A stretch of 35,117 nt of DNA from a virus, in IMG/VR virus record IMGVR_UViG_3300046616_000069, positions 1 to 35,117 of that record. One strand, 5' to 3'. The notes under the pieces were generated by a model. It was not told the origin of the DNA. It worked only from the letters and a program-made list of their open reading frames with translations, and ran no database searches. Shown here piece after piece: positions 7,753 to 13,022 of this stretch; position 1 is the first letter of the stretch, and each line of letters opens with the position of its first letter. Made by a program: the position numbers and the translations under genes.

Positions 7753-8029
7753 TCGTTCTCCGGTCTTCGTAATGTCGTTTCATCAGGGCCTGCCGGTACT
7801 GCCACCGGATTGCGTTGAGGTCGTCGCTGACCCACCAGACCCAGCGGTCGATGGACCAAACCTTGATCAAGACGGTCCTGAGTTGGGACCAGCCTGTCCA
7901 GTCGATGACAACGCCGATCTCGATCCGCAGGCCCCAAGGGCCAGCATCGGGTATCTCCTTGCGGCAGACCTCGGTGACCCACTTGACCATCTCATTGCGC
8001 CGCGCCTCGTGTTCCTCTTCACGGGTCAT
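7649..8029 (-). CDS. Hypothetical protein overlapping the RNAP start (126 aa)
   Basis: Residues 1-93 look like a real protein, MTREEEHEARRNEMVKW then TEVCRKEIPDAGPWG and a Trp-rich stretch (WSIDRWVWWVSDDL) and a helix ending MKRHYEDRRTND. The last 33 residues, Pro/Arg-rich, fall inside the RNA polymerase gene in another frame. A sequencing or real frameshift near 7750 would make the protein end earlier, or the long overlap is genuine. Start ATG 8029 overlaps the upstream stop (TGATG). Function unknown. Confidence 0.6.
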   Translation of the reverse strand: MTREEEHEARRNEMVKWVTEVCRKEIPDAGPWGLRIEIGVVIDWTGWSQLRTVLIKVWSIDRWVWWVSDDLNAIRWQYRQALMKRHYEDRRTNDPSRPPHPAPDRAGDRNVGPRARSLSLSGPQER

Positions 8030-8319
8030 CAGCGAGCCCCTGCCAGCGCTTCAGAGACGCGACCGGGGTTCACCTGAAAGGCCTTGGCGATCTCCGTCTG
8101 GGCGAGGTGTGGGGCAGCCTGGGCGAACTTCCTGATGCGTTCGGCCAGCTCTTTGGTCATCGGGGCCGACACGCGACGAGCCACCCTCTTGGGCGACCGA
8201 CGTGTCAGGTAATCTTCGACGATACTCCTGATGGTCGATGCTGTGGTGGGCAGGCCGTAGCCGTCCAGATCGTCAGCCAGAACCAGCAGTTCCTGTCGGG
8301 CTTCGGGGATGTTGCTCAT
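8029..8319 (-). CDS. Small helix-turn-helix protein (96 aa)
   Basis: The C-terminal third, AQTEIAKAFQVNPGRVSEAL, is a recognisable helix-turn-helix: TEIAKAF, turn, NPGRVSEAL. The preceding region is basic (TRRSPKRVARRVSAP). This suggests DNA binding, perhaps a regulator of the early-to-middle switch or of the attP region next to it. Start ATG 8319 has GGAG about 11 bases upstream; the longer frame upstream overlaps noncoding DNA. It lies first downstream of a candidate phage promoter and upstream of RNAP. It could be a phage repressor-like factor, but nothing shows this. Confidence 0.65.
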   Translation of the reverse strand: MSNIPEARQELLVLADDLDGYGLPTTASTIRSIVEDYLTRRSPKRVARRVSAPMTKELAERIRKFAQAAPHLAQTEIAKAFQVNPGRVSEALAGAR

Positions 8320-8335
8320 GAACGTTTGTTCTCCT

Positions 8336-8375
8336 TTTCCCACTGAAATCCCCACAACGGTGGGTTTCCCACACA
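8336..8375. repeat. TTTCCCAC motifs, left side of attP
   Basis: TTTCCCAC at 8336-8343, CCCCACA at about 8350-8357 and TTTCCCACACA at 8365-8375 (plus strand). The motif recurs in inverted form at 8557-8574 and 8599-8613 on the other side of the tRNA-like core. The arrangement suits integrase arm-type or regulator sites. Inferred only. Confidence 0.4.
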
Positions 8376-8380
8376 ATCCG

Positions 8381-8400
8381 TTGCGCGAGTGGAGGGGTTG
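8381..8400 (-). promoter_or_regulatory. Candidate phage promoter upstream of HTH gene and RNAP
   Basis: Minus strand CAACCCCTCCACTCGCGCAA, identical over AACCCCTCCACTC to the motifs at 3657-3678 and 13635-13653. It precedes the HTH gene and could make RNAP expression self-amplifying. Inferred. Confidence 0.55.
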
Positions 8401-8413
8401 ATTTTGAAATGCG

Positions 8414-8434
8414 AAACCCCGGCGTTTACCGGGG
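8414..8434 (-). terminator. Weak terminator-like hairpin after integrase/attP
   Basis: Perfect CCCCGG-TAAACG-CCGGGG hairpin, followed on the minus strand by TTTCGCATTT. It separates the integrase operon from the promoter at 8381-8400. The T tract is short, so termination may be partial. Confidence 0.4.
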
Positions 8435-8469
8435 ATTTGCAAGGCTTTGAGGGGTTAGTTGCGAGGGTG

Positions 8470-8526
8470 CAAGGGAATTTGAGTGGTTTTTAAGTCCCTT
8501 GTGTCTGCCATTTCCACCACGTCCGC
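8470..8526 (-). other. Putative attP core: 5' half of tRNA-Leu(UAA)
   Basis: From 8526 downwards the minus strand reads as the first 38-39 positions of a tRNA-Leu: acceptor strand GCGGACG, D arm GTGGAAATGGCAGAC, then AGGGA and the anticodon loop CTTAAAA (anticodon UAA). The match stops exactly at the loop: the opposite anticodon-stem strand, T arm, and CCA end are absent, so this is not a tRNA gene. It lies 97 bases downstream of the integrase stop, in the same orientation. CAAGGGA (8495-8501, minus) is repeated inverted at 8470-8476, 18 bases away. Integration into a host tRNA-Leu gene is inferred. Confidence 0.65.
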
Positions 8527-8556
8527 TGGGCTTTCGCCTCCCACATGGGGGAGAAA

Positions 8557-8613
8557 TGTGGGAGATTTCCCACACATTCCCCACGCGGTTCGTCGGTGTC
8601 CCACATGGTGGGA
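8557..8613. repeat. Inverted TGTGGGA motifs, right side of attP
   Basis: TGTGGGA-GATT-TCCCACA (8557-8574) and TCCCAC-ATG-GTGGGA (8599-8613) are perfect inverted repeats; CTCCCACATGGGGGAG nearby is a looser one. Placed between integrase and the tRNA-like core, they could bind integrase or a regulator. Confidence 0.45.
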
Positions 8614-8623
8614 GGGCCGTCAA

Positions 8624-9658
8624 TCAGCTCACGATCCGAAGGTTCGGACCAGCGCCACCTTCGAGGACAGCGAGGTTGTCCATGAGGTGCTTCGGCGCGA
8701 GGTGAGCGTAGCCCAGCGTGGTCTGGTAGGAGTTGTGCCCCATCCATTCCTTGACGCGCAGGAGGTCGACGCCGCGCTGCACTTGCCATGACGCACAGGT
8801 GTGCCGACAGGTGTAGACCACGGTGTCGCTGAGCTGCGGGAGGTGGCCACGGACGTTGCGCCACAGCTCGATCATCTGCCACTCGGTGATGTCGGTCCAT
8901 GGTCCCTCGTGGTTGCCCTTGAGAGCCTTCTGGCGAGCGACAGCTTCGAGCGCCCGAGTGGTCAGCGGGATCGTCCTGGCCTTGCCCGTCTTGGTGAGCT
9001 GAAGCTCCCCGAAGGTGACCGTGCGGTCGCGAAACTGAGACCAGCGCGACGAGGTGCCTTCCGAGTACGGGCGAGCGCCGGTGTCGATCAGGAAGATGAA
9101 CAGGTCCCGCTCGGACAGCCTGCCCCACAGCGTGAGGGTCTGGATCACAAGCGCGACCTCCTCCTCGGTGAAGTAGCGGAGCCGGCTTGGACCCTTCTCC
9201 TGATACTTCAGCTCTGGCCGCGCGACGCGGGCGAACTTGATCAGGACCGAGATCGACGACAGGTAGCGATTGATCGTCGAGCCGGTGACCTTGCGGTCGT
9301 TCTTGAGGTGGCGCACGAACTCGTGGATTTTGTCCTCGTGCAGGGCTGCCTTGGCCGGCGTCTTGGCACCGACCCACTCGACGAACTTCTCGGCATTGAG
9401 GACGGCCCGCGTCGAGCCGCGCTGGTATGCCCAACGCTTCTCCTTCGCGGCGCGCAGGGCGTTGCCGATGGAGCCTGCATCTGCCCCACCGATCTGTTGC
9501 TCAGGCGCATCAGGCAGGGGCTTACCCAGCTTGAGCGCCGTGCGTGTCTCCAGCTCCCACTTGACAGCCAGATCGTGCGTCTCGAACTGCTTGCGATAGC
9601 GCTCGCCCTTGACGACGAACTCTGCCTGATAGCCACTTCCGCGCGGACTGACTGCCAT
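8624..9658 (-). CDS. int: Tyrosine-family site-specific integrase
   Basis: Catalyses integration and, with helpers, excision of the phage. 344 residues: an N-terminal arm-binding part, a SAM-like core-binding domain (about 58-150), and a catalytic domain (about 160-330). Active-site residues: Arg196 (DTGARPYSE), Lys223 (LTKTGKAR), Arg285 (YTCRHT), His308 (MGH), and nucleophile Tyr317 (LGYAHL). The first His of the usual HxxR box is Tyr282 here. Start ATG 9658 is chosen because GGGGAG is eight bases upstream; the frame continues upstream into the MarR-like gene, four bases away. It is likely co-transcribed with that regulator, and the attP-like segment directly follows. Confidence 0.95.
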   Translation of the reverse strand: MAVSPRGSGYQAEFVVKGERYRKQFETHDLAVKWELETRTALKLGKPLPDAPEQQIGGADAGSIGNALRAAKEKRWAYQRGSTRAVLNAEKFVEWVGAKTPAKAALHEDKIHEFVRHLKNDRKVTGSTINRYLSSISVLIKFARVARPELKYQEKGPSRLRYFTEEEVALVIQTLTLWGRLSERDLFIFLIDTGARPYSEGTSSRWSQFRDRTVTFGELQLTKTGKARTIPLTTRALEAVARQKALKGNHEGPWTDITEWQMIELWRNVRGHLPQLSDTVVYTCRHTCASWQVQRGVDLLRVKEWMGHNSYQTTLGYAHLAPKHLMDNLAVLEGGAGPNLRIVS

Positions 9659-9662
9659 GTGA

Positions 9663-10019
9663 TTAGCTCCCCAGAATGTTGATGAGGGTGTTGAAGACCT
9701 TGGTGCCCTTCGGTGTCGGTCTGACACGCTTGATGCGGCGATCCATGGCGTCCTCAAAGGTGGTGATGAGGTCGTGCCCAGGCTGCCCCTTGCGGTGCGT
9801 CTTGGACAGGGCCGATACGTTCCGGCTGATTGACGACGAGCTGAGGCCGGTTGCCTGCTCCAGCTCCCGCATGGTCAGCTCGGGCTTCCCCATGACGTGG
9901 AGGAAGATGGCGATCTGTTGGATTTGCATTTCAGCGTCGAGCTTGCCGAACTCCTCAATGAAGGAGAGCAGTCGCCGCGCTGTCTTGTTCTCGGTCTGAC
10001 GACCGGCAAAGGTGTTCAT
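9663..10019 (-). CDS. MarR-like winged-helix regulator
   Basis: 118 residues. Helices at about 12-50, then a winged helix: LTMRELEQATGLSSSSISRN (recognition helix SSSSISRNVSAL) and a wing leading to RIKRVRPTPKGTKVF, the typical MarR ending 'DxRxKxxxLTxxG'. It should bind DNA as a dimer. It is directly upstream of the integrase in one operon with GAGGGA before ATG 10019, and has a sigma70-like promoter (10052-10080). A likely role is control of integrase or lysogeny, inferred from position only. Confidence 0.8.
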   Translation of the reverse strand: MNTFAGRQTENKTARRLLSFIEEFGKLDAEMQIQQIAIFLHVMGKPELTMRELEQATGLSSSSISRNVSALSKTHRKGQPGHDLITTFEDAMDRRIKRVRPTPKGTKVFNTLINILGS

Positions 10020-10051
10020 GGTAAGTCCCTCACATGGTGTTTACGTGGTGG

Positions 10052-10080
10052 GTAATACTCCTGAGCCGCACCCTTTGCAA
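10052..10080 (-). promoter_or_regulatory. Sigma70-like promoter for regulator-integrase operon
   Basis: Minus strand TTGCAA, 17-base spacer, TATTAC, each 4/6 to consensus. It lies about 35 bases before ATG 10019. A host-recognised promoter is expected because a lysogen would lack phage polymerase activity. Confidence 0.5.
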
Positions 10081-10113
10081 GAAGGGGACGATTACGTTCC
10101 CGCAATCATCCCC
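10077..10113 (-). terminator. Hairpin after the 120-aa gene, terminator or operator
   Basis: Ten-base stem GGGGATGATT / AATCGTCCCC (one G-T wobble) with loop GCGGGAACGT, followed on the minus strand by TTCTTGC. It is 35 bases past the 120-aa gene and overlaps the -35 of the next promoter, so it may insulate the operon. Confidence 0.4.
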
Positions 10114-10148
10114 CTCATGGTCCCTATCTGCCCCTCGCAGTCGCCTCG

Positions 10149-10511
10149 TTAGCCGAGACGTTCCCGCAGCAGTTCAATTGGGTATGCATTGACCATCTCG
10201 ATGCCAATCTCCTTCAAAGGAGCGGGTGCTTCGACCGAGATGATTTGAATGTCGCGGCGGCTCGCCTGATGCTTGAGCCAGAAGCCGTCGCGTTGGGTGT
10301 CAGCAATCGGATCGCCCATCAAGTCAAGGGCTTCCGGGTTAGTGTTGGCAAAATAGCTCAGCACTGTGTCGTAGCCTTTCGGCACGTCAGGGCTTGAGTA
10401 GGGGTTGCTGGGCACAGCCGCGCCGACCCCCAACGCGGACCCCCCAGCACTCTCAAGTGCGTCTGCAATACGTTTCAGTTGGACGAGAATAGCCTCGAAC
10501 TGCTGCATCAT
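10149..10511 (-). CDS. Hypothetical protein (120 aa)
   Basis: MMQQFEAILVQLKRIADALE forms a probable coiled coil, followed by a Gly/Ser/Pro-rich linker and a mixed C-terminal domain (GYDTVLSYFANTNPEALDL to IGIEMVNAYPIELLRERLG). Not recognised. It lies between the two winged-helix regulators, so a role in the lysogeny module is possible. Start ATG 10511 follows AGGGAA; a second ATG is the next codon. Confidence 0.65.
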   Translation of the reverse strand: MMQQFEAILVQLKRIADALESAGGSALGVGAAVPSNPYSSPDVPKGYDTVLSYFANTNPEALDLMGDPIADTQRDGFWLKHQASRRDIQIISVEAPAPLKEIGIEMVNAYPIELLRERLG

Positions 10512-10587
10512 GATAAGTTATTCCCTGAGTTGGCCTTAATCCCGTCTGTGGGACGGCTCTGGCGTCGATTTATTCAATGTTCTTGGT

Positions 10588-10980
10588 TTAGTCTATGGTC
10601 TTTGTGTCCAATTTGGACAGGTTGCGGGCAGCCTCCATGACAACCCTATTTACCAAGCGATAGAACGGTGCCGTTTCCTTGATATCGGCTCTGCCGTCGA
10701 GGGTGACGATGGTGCGCCGACCCCCTCTTTGAATGGTGACCCTCTTGTTCTCTTCGAGCAGCCTCAGGTGCCGCAGGACGGTTGTCCTTGGCAGGCTCGT
10801 TGCGCCGGCCAGCGACGTGATGTCCATCGGCCTGTCCGAGTAGTGCCCGAGGCGCACCGCCATAAGCACGACGCTGACCTCCGGGTCGTCTCCTAGTTTC
10901 GTTAGCGCCTCCTGAATGGCGAGCATCATCTCGATCAGGATGCAACGTTTGGCTTTCTCCTTAGGCGTGTTGTTGGGCAT
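10588..10980 (-). CDS. Winged-helix transcriptional regulator (130 aa)
   Basis: Helical dimerisation-type N-terminus (KCILIEMMLAIQEAL), then a winged helix at about 50-95: MDITSLAGATSLPRTTVLRH (recognition helix PRTTVLRHLRLLEE) and wing RVTIQRGGRRTIVTL, followed by a helical tail. This is a MarR/IclR-like DNA-binding fold. ATG 10980 is chosen over upstream starts because GGGAGG lies six bases before it, and because the palindrome 10999-11020 overlaps the promoter just upstream. A plausible lysogeny repressor or autoregulated switch, not shown. Confidence 0.8.
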   Translation of the reverse strand: MPNNTPKEKAKRCILIEMMLAIQEALTKLGDDPEVSVVLMAVRLGHYSDRPMDITSLAGATSLPRTTVLRHLRLLEENKRVTIQRGGRRTIVTLDGRADIKETAPFYRLVNRVVMEAARNLSKLDTKTID

Positions 10981-10998
10981 GATTATCCTCCCGAGGCC

Positions 10999-11028
10999 CA
11001 TGTTAGGATCAACTAACATGAGCCTCAA
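10999..11028 (-). promoter_or_regulatory. Sigma70-like promoter with palindromic operator
   Basis: Perfect inverted repeat CATGTTAG-GATCAA-CTAACATG at 10999-11020. On the minus strand TTGAGG (11028-11023), 17-base spacer and TAACAT (11005-11000) make a sigma70-like promoter, so the palindrome covers the spacer and the -10. The leader before the GGGAGG site is very short. Confidence 0.55.
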
Positions 11029-11038
11029 TTGGTTGCTC

Positions 11039-11488
11039 TTACGCTGCGTGAAGGTGATACCGGGCGTACTTCTGGCCGGTCGGGTCGACCTTCAGCTCGG
11101 TGACGATCTTGTGGCCGAGGTTCTTCAGGTCAAGGATACGGCGCGGCAGCGAACGGCACCGCAGCACACCCTGGGCTTCGAGACAGGTGACAGCACCCTT
11201 GCGGCGCATGAGGTCGAGGACGGCCTTGGACATGGGCGCGGTGGGCTCTTTTGCCTGCTCGGCAGCGATGAAGTCGGAAGCGAAGTAGCCGCCGTTGGAC
11301 TGGTGGTGGTCAGCGCTATTGTCCCACACGATGTCGACGAACGAGCTGCCCCATGGGCTCTCGAAGTGGCCACGCGGGCCGACCGTGGCCTTTGCGCCTT
11401 CCTTGGCGTCGAACCGATGCCCCGGCGCGGTGGCGGGCTTGAAGGTGAGCTTCTGGCCGACTGCGAACTTGGTGGTGGTCTTGATCAT
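11039..11488 (-). CDS. DNA-binding protein with SH3-like N-terminus and C-terminal HTH (149 aa)
   Basis: Residues 1-65 (FAVGQKLTFKPATAPGH, ATVGPRGHF, SSFVDIVWDNS) look like a small beta domain. Residues 85-148, AVLDLMRRKGAVTCLEAQGV then SLPRRILDLKNLGHKIVTEL and QKYARYHL, match a small phage helix-turn-helix family with the 'ITPLEA..R..DLR.GH.I.TE..YARY' pattern. ATG 11488 has CCGGAGA upstream. It has its own sigma70-like promoter (11515-11543) so could be an early gene, read by host polymerase. Specific role unknown. Confidence 0.75.
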   Translation of the reverse strand: MIKTTTKFAVGQKLTFKPATAPGHRFDAKEGAKATVGPRGHFESPWGSSFVDIVWDNSADHHQSNGGYFASDFIAAEQAKEPTAPMSKAVLDLMRRKGAVTCLEAQGVLRCRSLPRRILDLKNLGHKIVTELKVDPTGQKYARYHLHAA

Positions 11489-11514
11489 GTTGTCTCCGGT
11501 TGATTTGTGGAACG

Positions 11515-11543
11515 TTTATAGAACATCAGCCGATAGGTTTCAA
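11515..11543 (-). promoter_or_regulatory. Strong sigma70-like promoter
   Basis: Minus strand TTGAAA, spacer of exactly 17 bases, TATAAA: 5/6 and 5/6 to consensus. It lies about 27 bases before the start of the HTH gene at 11488, and is AT-rich against GC-rich surroundings. Confidence 0.7.
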
Positions 11544-11572
11544 TTCCTAATCGTACTGATCGGACGAATGTG

Positions 11573-11587
11573 CGTACATTTTGTACG
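11573..11587. promoter_or_regulatory. Palindrome upstream of the 11488 promoter
   Basis: CGTACA-TTT-TGTACG, perfect six-base arms, about 30 bases upstream of the -35 box. It sits at the end of the tiny gene at 11589. A regulator-binding site is possible. Confidence 0.35.
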
Positions 11588-11588
11588 G

Positions 11589-11684
11589 CTAGGCGGTTTC
11601 GGCCTTGACCAGCCACCAAGCCGTGAACATGCAGATGAAGAACCAGCCGGCGACGACCAGTTGGATGAACTCCCCGAGGCTCAT
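11589..11684 (-). CDS. Tiny membrane protein (31 aa)
   Basis: MSLGEFIQLVVAGWFFICMF then TAWWLVKAETA: a single membrane helix rich in Trp and Phe. Its ATG overlaps the stop of the upstream 92-aa gene (ATGA). Not recognised. Confidence 0.5.
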   Translation of the reverse strand: MSLGEFIQLVVAGWFFICMFTAWWLVKAETA

Positions 11685-11959
11685 GCGGGCACCCCGACGA
11701 GCTGCTCGATGGTGTATTGCTTGGGGCTGCCGTAGCTCCACGGGTCGCGGCCATAGCCGCCGAGGTAGTTGACGTTCGGGGTGCAGATCGTGACCTCGAC
11801 CGAGATGGCCTTGGAGCGGACGAAGGGTGTCGCCCGATGGAGCGCCTTGTGGGCAGCGTCGAGTGACCCGTAGGCGTCGAAGGCAGGGTCCATGAGACCG
11901 CCCGAGGATCGCAGGGTGCCAGCGGCGTTGTGATACCAGATCAGTGCCTTACACTTCAT
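11681..11959 (-). CDS. Hypothetical protein (92 aa)
   Basis: MKCKALIWYHNAAGTLRSSG then AAHKALHRATPFVRSKAI and a tail YGSPKQYTIEQLVGVPA. A small mixed alpha/beta protein, not recognised. Start ATG 11959 follows GGAGG and overlaps the upstream stop (ATGA). Part of the early hypothetical block. Confidence 0.65.
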   Translation of the reverse strand: MKCKALIWYHNAAGTLRSSGGLMDPAFDAYGSLDAAHKALHRATPFVRSKAISVEVTICTPNVNYLGGYGRDPWSYGSPKQYTIEQLVGVPA

Positions 11960-12174
11960 GCGTCCACCCTCCAGGCATCGATCCTGATGGCCTTGGTGTT
12001 GACCTCGACAGGGTTGCGCCAGCCGGCGATGAAGCCCGCGACCGTCTTGCAGGCCTTCTTGGTGGTGTGAAAGCCAAGCACGTTCTTGGTGCCGTCGTCG
12101 AAGCGCTCCCCGAGGAGCCACTTCTCGCCCTTGGTGGTGGGCGGGTCGATCTTCTGGACAAGGTAGGTGGTCAT
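11956..12174 (-). CDS. Hypothetical protein (72 aa)
   Basis: MTTYLVQKIDPPTTKGEKWL then GFHTTKKACKTVAGFIAGWR. A small basic mixed alpha/beta protein, ending IRIDAWRVDA. It overlaps both neighbours at ATGA. Not recognised. Confidence 0.65.
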   Translation of the reverse strand: MTTYLVQKIDPPTTKGEKWLLGERFDDGTKNVLGFHTTKKACKTVAGFIAGWRNPVEVNTKAIRIDAWRVDA

Positions 12175-12317
12175 CCGAGGTGCCTCAGGATCAGGGTTGC
12201 GAGGATGGCGAAGGACGCGGCGTAGAGGCCGGCGACAATCACGGTGTCAGGCCAGCGGCGGCGCGGGATGAAGTCCCGGCCAACCGAGGGTGCGAAGTAG
12301 GTGGGGCGGCTCATCAT
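12171..12317 (-). CDS. Small membrane protein (48 aa)
   Basis: MMSRPTYFAPSVGRDFIPRR gives a basic N-terminus (RRRW) followed by a hydrophobic helix TVIVAGLYAASFAILATLIL and HLG. It is a positive-inside type II-like membrane protein. Both ends overlap neighbours at ATGA. Function unknown. Confidence 0.5.
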   Translation of the reverse strand: MMSRPTYFAPSVGRDFIPRRRWPDTVIVAGLYAASFAILATLILRHLG

Positions 12318-12676
12318 GCCGGCACCCGTTCAGGATCGAGCTGGCGGGCGATGTCCTTGGCGTCGGCGCTGGCAATGCCACGGCCCGACCAGTCGACGCG
12401 GGCGACAAAGGCGGGGATGAACTCCCAATCGTAGGGGATCAGGTCCAGCTCTTCGAGCCGGTCGCAGCCGATGATGTCGTAGACCTCACAGGCGATAGGT
12501 CCGAGCCGGATGGCCTCGTGGCGCATCGAGACGGTGCCGTAGTCGTGCCACATCTTCCGCATGGCAACCTTCCACGGGCGCTCGTTCTCGGCAGGGCCTT
12601 TGCGCTCCCGCTCGTCCAGCATCTCTTCCCAGATGCAGAGCGCGGCTTCCATGTGCAGGGCGGTGTAGGTGGTCAT
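12314..12676 (-). CDS. Hypothetical protein (120 aa)
   Basis: Helical, acidic and rich in Glu and Arg: MEAALCIWEEMLDERERKGP, WKVAMRKMWHDYGTVSM, AIRLGPIACEVYDIIG, then IPYDWEFIPAFVARVDW. Not recognised. Its stop overlaps the start of the small membrane protein, and its ATG overlaps the upstream stop. Confidence 0.65.
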   Translation of the reverse strand: MTTYTALHMEAALCIWEEMLDERERKGPAENERPWKVAMRKMWHDYGTVSMRHEAIRLGPIACEVYDIIGCDRLEELDLIPYDWEFIPAFVARVDWSGRGIASADAKDIARQLDPERVPA

Positions 12677-12915
12677 TTCGATGCCTCATCGTTCAGGGAC
12701 CGCACAGCCGCATCAATGTCGGCCTGCTGGTCAGTTGTGGTGATGATTTTGAGTTCCTTGGCCTTCCAGCCCTTGTCGCGGTACTCGTCGCGCTCGGCCT
12801 TAACGGTTTCCAAGTCGTAGTCCCCGAAGGCGATGCCCCAAGGGTTGTCCGCTATGTGGTCGCCCTCATGGGCAACGAGCGTGTAATAGGGGCGCGGCTG
12901 TTTGGTGCGGCTCAT
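12673..12915 (-). CDS. Hypothetical protein (80 aa)
   Basis: Reads MSRTKQPRPYYTLVAHEGDH, IAFGDYDLETVKAERDEY and ends RSLNDEASK: a small mixed alpha/beta protein. ATG 12915 overlaps the stop of the 33-aa membrane protein (ATGA). Not recognised. Confidence 0.6.
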   Translation of the reverse strand: MSRTKQPRPYYTLVAHEGDHIADNPWGIAFGDYDLETVKAERDEYRDKGWKAKELKIITTTDQQADIDAAVRSLNDEASK

Positions 12916-13013
12916 TTCGGTGCCTTTGCGGTGCGAATGGCGAAGATGGCGCAGCCGGTGATCAGCCCGCACCACAGGAGGGTTGCCCAGATGGTTTCGA
13001 CTTCAGGCGGCAT
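12912..13013 (-). CDS. Tiny membrane protein (33 aa)
   Basis: MPPEVETIWATLLWCGLITG followed by CAIFAIRTAKAPK: one membrane helix with a basic C-terminus. GAGGA precedes ATG 13013. It is nine bases downstream of the kinase-like gene. Confidence 0.5.
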   Translation of the reverse strand: MPPEVETIWATLLWCGLITGCAIFAIRTAKAPK

Positions 13014-13022
13014 GGTGGTTCC

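Larger units (their letters stand above)
8320..8623 (-). other. Intergenic attP/promoter region between integrase and HTH gene
   Basis: About 300 bases without a gene. In transcription order after the integrase it holds inverted TCCCACA/TGTGGGA motifs (8541-8613), the tRNA-Leu-like segment (8488-8526), a GC hairpin (8414-8434), a candidate phage promoter (8381-8400) and more TTTCCCAC motifs (8336-8375). It is described in separate entries. Confidence 0.7.

Noticed and set aside
8488-8526. Functional tRNA-Leu gene
   Set aside because: Only the 5' half is present; the second anticodon-stem strand, T arm and CCA end are missing.
10036-10056. TTACCCACCACGTAAAC as a phage promoter
   Set aside because: The CACT core is altered and the site overlaps a better sigma70-like -10 box.
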